Assembly (NCBI RefSeq): GCF_003148765.1
Contig: NZ_QGGV01000011.1
Location: 62,001-126,000, forward strand
Direction of reading: 5' to 3'
Source of the DNA: Silicimonas algicola
Lineage (GTDB): Bacteria > Pseudomonadota > Alphaproteobacteria > Rhodobacterales > Rhodobacteraceae
DNA length: 64,000 nucleotides
The notes under the pieces were generated by a model that did not search any database, was not told where the DNA came from, and saw only the letters and a program-made list of their open reading frames with translations. Positions 59,331 through 64,000 of this stretch are shown here, piece by piece (position 1 is the stretch's first letter; every line of letters begins with the position of its first letter). The position numbers and the translations under genes are program-made.

Positions 59331-60214
59331 TGCAACACCTCGAAGGATCGTTTGCCCAGTCCCTTCTGGACCTCGTAGATCGAGCCCTGGGACGGCGGGT
59401 CGGGATAGGCGATGCGCATCGGGCAGGGCACGACGCGCGGCTCGAGCGTGGACGTGCCGCAGAGCATCCGGGCGTCGAACTCCTCCAGCCCCTCCCACTT
59501 GCCGCGTCCGCCGTGGACCGGGAAGGCGTCGGCGGCCATCATCTCGTAGAAGATCACGCGCCGGTCCTGCGTCGAACGGTTCAAGGCCGAGCCGTGGACG
59601 ATGCGCGCGTGGTGGATCGAGATCGACCCCGCCGGCCCCATCAGCGGCACGGCGTCTTTCATGTCGAGTCCCGAGGCGGCAAGGTCCATGGCACCCACGA
59701 ACCGGCCATCATGGTGATGGTCATAGGCCCGTCCACGATGCGTGCCGGGGAAGACCATCAGGGGGCCGTTCGCAGGCGTGAAGTCGTCGATCATCACGCC
59801 CACCGCCAGCACATCGTCGTTGGTATAGGGATAGAAGCCCCAGTCCTGGTGCCACTCGACAGCTGCCCCGAAGCCCGCCGATTTCATGTTCAGCTTGGTG
59901 GTCTGAAGTCGCAGGTTCGACCCGATCAGGTCGCGGACCGGGGCGAGGATCAAATCCGACCGCATCAACTCGTCGATCGGCCGCGACTGGGTGTGCGGCA
60001 GCTTCACCCGGCGCACCCGCGGCGCATCGGGGGTGTGGCTGTCCTCGAGGTCCAGCCGGTCGTCCGAGGCCGTCATCCCCCGCGCCATCTCGGTGAAGCG
60101 CGCGATCTCGGCCCGGATGCTGTCCATCACCGGGGCGGGGATCCGCCGCTCCAGCACCAGATAGCCTTCCTCGCGATAGAAGGCGATCTGCTCCGGCGTC
60201 AGCACCTCGGGCAT
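59327..60214 (-). CDS. Phytanoyl-CoA-dioxygenase-family Fe(II)/2-oxoglutarate enzyme
   Basis: This 295-residue protein has the facial triad of the PhyH family: H and D in VEWHQDWGF and a later His in SISIHHARIVHGSALNRS, with the 2-oxoglutarate Arg in DRRVIFYEM. Bacterial members hydroxylate small molecules. Its overlaps with both neighbouring genes (ATGA and TGATG) show it belongs to the sugar-acid operon. It may hydroxylate or demethylate a modified sugar or acid before breakdown; no substrate is known. Confidence 0.85.
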   Translation of the reverse strand: MPEVLTPEQIAFYREEGYLVLERRIPAPVMDSIRAEIARFTEMARGMTASDDRLDLEDSHTPDAPRVRRVKLPHTQSRPIDELMRSDLILAPVRDLIGSNLRLQTTKLNMKSAGFGAAVEWHQDWGFYPYTNDDVLAVGVMIDDFTPANGPLMVFPGTHRGRAYDHHHDGRFVGAMDLAASGLDMKDAVPLMGPAGSISIHHARIVHGSALNRSTQDRRVIFYEMMAADAFPVHGGRGKWEGLEEFDARMLCGTSTLEPRVVPCPMRIAYPDPPSQGSIYEVQKGLGKRSFEVLQ

Positions 60215-61947
60215 CAGTTGATCTCCGGTTCCGGGACGGGGCCGCCGAATTCGGTCTTGAGGAAGTCGAAGTCGCAGCCCTTGTCGGCCTGCTCGACGTG
60301 CTTGGTGAACATGTAGCCATAGCCGCGTTCGTAACGGGCCTCGGGCGGCGTCCAGGCCGCGCGGCGCTCCTCGAGTTCCTCGGCAGACAGCTTCACGTTC
60401 AGCGTCCGGTTCGGGATGTTCATCTCGATGATGTCGCCGGTCTTTATCAGCGCCAGCGGCCCGCCGATGAAGGCCTCGGGCGCGACGTGCAGGATGCAGG
60501 CCCCGTAGGAGGTTCCCGACATGCGCGCGTCCGACAGCCGCATCATGTCGCGGTGGCCCTGCTTCAGCAGCGCCTTCGGCATCGGGATCATGCCCCATTC
60601 CGGCATCCCCGGCCCGCCCTGGGGACCGGCATTGCGCAGCACCAGGACATGGTCCGGCGTCATCGGATAGTTCTCGTCGTTGATGATCTTCTTCAGGTCG
60701 GCATAGTTGTCGGCGACGATGGCCGGGCCGGAGTGGACCTGGAAGCGCGAGTCCATCGCGGCGGGCTTGATGACCGCGCCATCGGGGGCGAGGTTGCCGC
60801 GCAGGACGGCAAGAGACCCCTCATGATAGAGCGGGTTCGACATCGGCCGGATCACGTCGTCGTTGTAGTTGACGGCGCCCTCGATGCACTCGCCCAGGGT
60901 GCGGCCCGTGACGGTGGTGACCGAAAGGTCCAGCTTGCCCGACATCTCCTTCATCAGCGCGGGCAGGCCGCCGGCGTAGAAGAAGTCCTCCATCAGGTAT
61001 TCCTTGCCCGACGGACGCAGGTTCGCCAGCACCGGCACTTCGCGCCCGATCCGGTCGAGGTCGTCGAGGCCCCACTCGACCCCGGCGCGGCGCGCCATGG
61101 CGATCAGGTGGATGATGGCGTTGGTCGAGCAGCCCGTGGCCATCGCGACCGCGGTGGCGTTGCGCGTCGAGGCGGCGGTGATGATGCGGTCGGGCGTCAG
61201 GTCCTCCCACACCATGTCGACGATGCGCCGCCCGCAGGCGGCCGCCATCCGCTTGTGGCCCGCATCGGGGGCGGGGATGGACGACGCGCCGGGCAGCGTC
61301 AGGCCCCAGCCTTCGGCGATCGACATCATGGTCGAAGCCGTCCCCATGGTCATGCAGGTGCCGTAGGATCGCGCGATCCCGCCCTGCACGCCCATCCACT
61401 CTTCCTTGCCGATGGTGCCCGCGCGGCGCTCGTCCCAGTACTTCCAGACATCTGTGCCGGAGCCCAGCTTCTGGCCCGCATAGTTGCCGCGAAGCATGGC
61501 GCCCGCCGGCATGAAGATGAACGGGATGCCCATGGAGATAGCGCCCATGATGAGCGCGGGCGTGGACTTGTCGCAGCCGCCCAGGAGGACCGCGCCGTCG
61601 ACGGGGTGCGAGCGCAGCGTCTCCTCGACCTCCATCGCGCCCATGTTGCGGTAGAGCATCGAGGTGGGCTTCAGGAACTGTTCGCTGAAGGAATGAACCG
61701 GAAGCTCGGCCGGCATCCCGCCTGCCTGGAGGATGCCGCGCTTCACCTGCTCGGCACGGTCGCGCAGGTGGTGGTGACAGGGCGATAGATCGGACCATGT
61801 ATTGATGACCGCGATGACCGGCTTGCCCTCCCAGTCCTCTTCCGAGAGCCCCATCTGCATCGCGCGGCTTCGATGGCCCATCGAGCGCAGGTCGTCGGGT
61901 GCGAACCAGCGGGCAGATCGAAGATCCTCGGGGCGTTTGTGGGTCAT
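60214..61947 (-). CDS. IlvD/Edd-family sugar-acid dehydratase (arabonate dehydratase type)
   Basis: This 577-residue iron-sulfur dehydratase has cluster cysteines in GGCDKSTPALIMG and YGTCMTMGTASTM and the conserved C-terminal SDARMSGTSYG. The sequence type matches L-arabonate/D-xylonate dehydratases rather than IlvD of valine synthesis. It removes water from an aldonate to give a 2-keto-3-deoxy acid. AGGAGG lies just before the ATG at 61947. It is the first gene of the operon and divergent from a GntR regulator. Confidence 0.9.
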   Translation of the reverse strand: MTHKRPEDLRSARWFAPDDLRSMGHRSRAMQMGLSEEDWEGKPVIAVINTWSDLSPCHHHLRDRAEQVKRGILQAGGMPAELPVHSFSEQFLKPTSMLYRNMGAMEVEETLRSHPVDGAVLLGGCDKSTPALIMGAISMGIPFIFMPAGAMLRGNYAGQKLGSGTDVWKYWDERRAGTIGKEEWMGVQGGIARSYGTCMTMGTASTMMSIAEGWGLTLPGASSIPAPDAGHKRMAAACGRRIVDMVWEDLTPDRIITAASTRNATAVAMATGCSTNAIIHLIAMARRAGVEWGLDDLDRIGREVPVLANLRPSGKEYLMEDFFYAGGLPALMKEMSGKLDLSVTTVTGRTLGECIEGAVNYNDDVIRPMSNPLYHEGSLAVLRGNLAPDGAVIKPAAMDSRFQVHSGPAIVADNYADLKKIINDENYPMTPDHVLVLRNAGPQGGPGMPEWGMIPMPKALLKQGHRDMMRLSDARMSGTSYGACILHVAPEAFIGGPLALIKTGDIIEMNIPNRTLNVKLSAEELEERRAAWTPPEARYERGYGYMFTKHVEQADKGCDFDFLKTEFGGPVPEPEIN

Positions 61948-62032
61948 GCGGTCCTCCTGATGAGCCCGGCTCTCTGGCCGGTGTGTCGCGCGGACGGCCT
62001 GTGCGGCAAGCACGCAGGATGGTCAAACGCGA

Positions 62033-62053
62033 CTGATCGAACTAATATATCAG
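62033..62053. promoter_or_regulatory. Candidate GntR-family operator between the dehydratase and regulator genes
   Basis: CTGAT (62033-62037) and ATCAG (62049-62053) form a dyad around an AT-rich centre (CGAACTAATAT). It is the only AT-rich palindrome-like element in the 156-base divergent gap. It is a plausible site for the FCD-type GntR repressor, inferred from position only. Confidence 0.4.
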
Positions 62054-62103
62054 CCACGGGACCGGCACAACCGATCGGTTTCACTCTGGCGGAGAGTTGC
62101 GGG

Positions 62104-62808
62104 ATGGGCGGAACGCTGGATTTCGGGGGTGCGGGGACCGCGCGCAGCAGCGCCGCGGGCGAACGCGTCTACGACGCCCTCCGCTCCGAGATCCTAGACC
62201 TTGCCCTGCCGCCCGACGCGACCCTGTCGCGCGCCGAGCTTGCCGCCCGCTTCGGCGTCAGCCAGACGCCGGTGCGCGAAGCGCTCCAGGCGCTCGAGAT
62301 GGACGGCCTCGTGATGATCTTCCCGCAATCCCGTACGGTCGTGACGCGCATCGATGAAGTCGCCCTCCACGAGACGCATTTCCTGCGCGTGTCGGTCGAA
62401 TGCGAAGTCGTCCGGCGGCTGGCGCGGATCGAGGGCGGCGAGGCGCCAGCGCGTGCGCGGCGCATCCTTGCAATGCAGAACACGCTGGTCGGCGATACGG
62501 GCCAGATGGACATGTTCCAGGATCTCGACCGATCGTTCCACCGCAGCCTTTTCGAGGGTGTCGGCATGGGTCTTGTCCACGCGATGGTCGAACGTCGCCA
62601 GGGCGCGCTTGCGCGGTGCCAGAGGCTCGACCTTCCGGCGAAGGGCAAGATGGAGACGATCGTGCGCTTCCACGGCGAAATCCTCGACCGGATCGAGGCG
62701 CGCGACCCGGACGGGGCGGCGGGTGCCATGCGCGCGCATCTGTCGGGCTCGGTGGGGCGGGTGGCCGAATTGAAGGCGCAGCACCCGGCCTTCTTCACCC
62801 AGACCTGA
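62104..62808 (+). CDS. GntR-family regulator (FCD subfamily)
   Basis: This 234-residue repressor has an N-terminal winged helix (LSRAELAARFGVSQTPVREALQALEMDGLV) and an all-helical FCD ligand domain with metal/ligand residues in FHRSLFEGVGM and the AMRAHL stretch. Such proteins commonly sense sugar acids. It is divergent from the dehydratase operon and probably controls it. The ATG at 62104 has GGAGAG about 7-12 bases before it. Confidence 0.9.
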   Translation: MGGTLDFGGAGTARSSAAGERVYDALRSEILDLALPPDATLSRAELAARFGVSQTPVREALQALEMDGLVMIFPQSRTVVTRIDEVALHETHFLRVSVECEVVRRLARIEGGEAPARARRILAMQNTLVGDTGQMDMFQDLDRSFHRSLFEGVGMGLVHAMVERRQGALARCQRLDLPAKGKMETIVRFHGEILDRIEARDPDGAAGAMRAHLSGSVGRVAELKAQHPAFFTQT

Positions 62809-62812
62809 GATT

Positions 62813-63634
62813 TCAGCAGGCACGGTGCCGTTCGATGACGGTCTTCAGCACCTCGTCGATGTCGCGCGTCCACCAGTCCTGCGCCGAGAAGATCTCGCAT
62901 TCGTGGAAACCGTCGTAGCCCTGTGCCTCGACCCAGCCGCGCACCTGCGCGATGTCGATGACGCCGTCCCCCATCATCCCCCGGTCGAGAAGGAGGTCCT
63001 TCGTCACGCGCAGCCAGTCGCAGATGTGGAAGGCGTGCAGCCGCGCCTTGCCCGCCCGCGCGATCTGGCGTTCCAGGTCCGGATCCCACCAGACGTGGTA
63101 GACGTCGCAGGCCACGCCGACCTCGCCACCGATCTCGTCGCAGATGTCGAGAGCCTGCGCCATGGTGTTCACCACCGCCCGATCGGCGCAGTACATCGGG
63201 TGCAGCGGCTCGATGGCGAGCTTCACCCCAAGGGGCGTGGCGTAGTCCTGCAAGGCAGCGATCCCGTCCCGGACCTGCGAGCGCGCCCCGGCGAGGTCCT
63301 TCGATCCCTCAGGCAGGCCACCCACCACCAGCACCAGACAATCGGCGTTCAGCTCCGCCGCCTCGTCGGCGGCGCGGCGGTTGTCGTCGAGGTTGCTCTC
63401 GAAACCGCCCCTGTCATTGGCGGGAAACATTCCACCCCGGCACAGGCCCGACACCTTCAGCCCAAGGTCGCGGATACGCCGCGCCGTCTCGGCCAGCCCC
63501 AGCTCAGCGATCTGGTCGCGCCAGGGCGAGACGGCGGGGATGCCGTGCCGCGCGACTGCGGCCAGGATCTCGTCCAGCCTGTAGCGGCCCCTGACGGTGG
63601 CCGTGTTGATCGACAACTGCGATATGTCCGGCAT
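62813..63634 (-). CDS. Sugar-phosphate isomerase/epimerase-like TIM barrel (xylose-isomerase-like)
   Basis: This 273-residue protein has likely metal ligands in KLAIEPLHPMY (Glu), GVACDVYHVWWD (Asp/His), HAFHICDW (His) and GFHECEIFS (Glu), the pattern of the AP-endonuclease-2/xylose-isomerase-like barrel. It would isomerise or epimerise a sugar or cyclitol. It meets the DUF993-type gene upstream at a single base, so both are probably co-translated. Its 3' end converges on the GntR gene four bases away. Confidence 0.82.
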   Translation of the reverse strand: MPDISQLSINTATVRGRYRLDEILAAVARHGIPAVSPWRDQIAELGLAETARRIRDLGLKVSGLCRGGMFPANDRGGFESNLDDNRRAADEAAELNADCLVLVVGGLPEGSKDLAGARSQVRDGIAALQDYATPLGVKLAIEPLHPMYCADRAVVNTMAQALDICDEIGGEVGVACDVYHVWWDPDLERQIARAGKARLHAFHICDWLRVTKDLLLDRGMMGDGVIDIAQVRGWVEAQGYDGFHECEIFSAQDWWTRDIDEVLKTVIERHRAC

Positions 63635-64000
63635 CAGTCGACGCCCCGCACCGCCATAAGAGTGGCCATCCGGGCGGCCGCCCGGTCAGGGTCGGAGAGA
63701 AGTCCGGCACGGTCAGCGAGCCGGAACAACTCGGCCAGGTGCAGGGTCGAGCGCGTGGATTCCTGCCCCCCGATCATCGTGAAATGCGACTGGTGGCCAT
63801 TGAGCCAGGCCAGGAACACGACGCCCGTCTTGTAGAACCGCGTGGGCGCCTTGAAGATGTGCCGCGACAGAGGGACGGTCGGCGCGAGGATAGCATCGAA
63901 CCGGGCCGTGTCCCCGGCCGCAAGGTGCTTCATCGCAGCCGACGCGGCAGGGGCGATGGCGTCGAAAATGCCCAGAAGCGCGTCCGAATGGCCGTGCTCG
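63634..64000 (-). CDS. DUF993-family protein (start off the window)
   Basis: Only the C-terminal about 121 residues are present; the frame stays open to base 64000. The readable sequence includes HGHSDALLGIFDAIAPAASAAMKHL, FKAPTRFYKTGVVFLAWLNGHQSHF and GGQESTRSTLHLAELFRLAD, which matches my memory of DUF993, a DapA-like family found next to xylose-isomerase-like genes. Residues before the ATG at 63933 are conserved-looking, so that ATG is not the true start. Function is unknown; an aldolase-type role is possible. Confidence 0.7.
   Translation of the reverse strand, partial: EHGHSDALLGIFDAIAPAASAAMKHLAAGDTARFDAILAPTVPLSRHIFKAPTRFYKTGVVFLAWLNGHQSHFTMIGGQESTRSTLHLAELFRLADRAGLLSDPDRAAARMATLMAVRGVD

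Overview
The window is GC-rich DNA (about 65% or more by eye) from what is almost certainly an alphaproteobacterium of the Rhodobacteraceae/Roseobacter type. Support comes from the gene order of a Paracoccus-style sox cluster, an oxidative sugar-acid locus, CueR-type copper control and many ATGA-type start/stop overlaps. Coding density is high and no gene-free stretch exceeds 300 bases. I saw no rRNA, tRNA, CRISPR array, insertion sequence or prophage gene. The gene at each edge is cut: iolB on the left and a DUF993-type gene on the right.

Layout. (1) 1-5.3 kb: the end of iolB, then a copper-resistance unit (copZ, divergent copA-cueR) with two facing CueR-type operators, an L,D-transpeptidase and a small lipoprotein. 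(2) 5.4-17.9 kb: an unusual glycan-type cluster. It holds a MurG-like glycosyltransferase, three APH-fold kinase-like proteins, a membrane histidine kinase, an NtrC-like regulator with a broken ATPase, a receiver domain fused directly to a second MurG-like glycosyltransferase, two GT4 glycosyltransferases and a full ABC exporter. This is my best candidate for an undescribed system: two-component signalling appears to be wired straight onto a glycosyltransferase. (3) 18.2-18.8 kb: a phosphoglycolate-phosphatase-like gene. (4) 19-31.5 kb: an exported copper/redox operon of a 2170-residue multicopper-oxidase-like protein, a propeller-like protein, a SCO copper chaperone, a cytochrome c, a subtilase and a small protein resembling the subtilase's own propeptide. 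(5) 31.7-40.5 kb: dusA, an aldo/keto reductase, a sugar ABC importer, uronate dehydrogenase, a lactonase and two alpha/beta hydrolases. (6) 40.5-53.7 kb: a nearly complete thiosulfate-oxidation cluster (soxTRS divergent from soxVXYZABCDEF), a DUF302 protein and two metallo-beta-lactamase-fold proteins. Copies of an ATTC-N8-GAAT-like motif lie at the points where an ArsR-type SoxR/SqrR repressor would be expected to act. (7) 53.9-64 kb: a second sugar-acid block (KdgD-like dehydratase, ketoglutarate-semialdehyde dehydrogenase, FAH-fold, RraA-like, DapA-like, PhyH-like and IlvD/Edd dehydratase genes) with a divergent GntR regulator.

How the parts work together. The Sox proteins oxidise thiosulfate in the periplasm and pass electrons to cytochromes, with SoxS/SoxV keeping SoxYZ reduced. 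The sugar-acid genes on both sides of sox describe import and oxidation of uronic or pentonic sugars to 2-oxoglutarate through ketoglutarate semialdehyde, which fits a mixotroph using plant or algal sugars plus reduced sulfur. The copper exporter, SCO protein and giant oxidase form a separate copper theme. Product names come from motifs and context read by eye; no database search was run.
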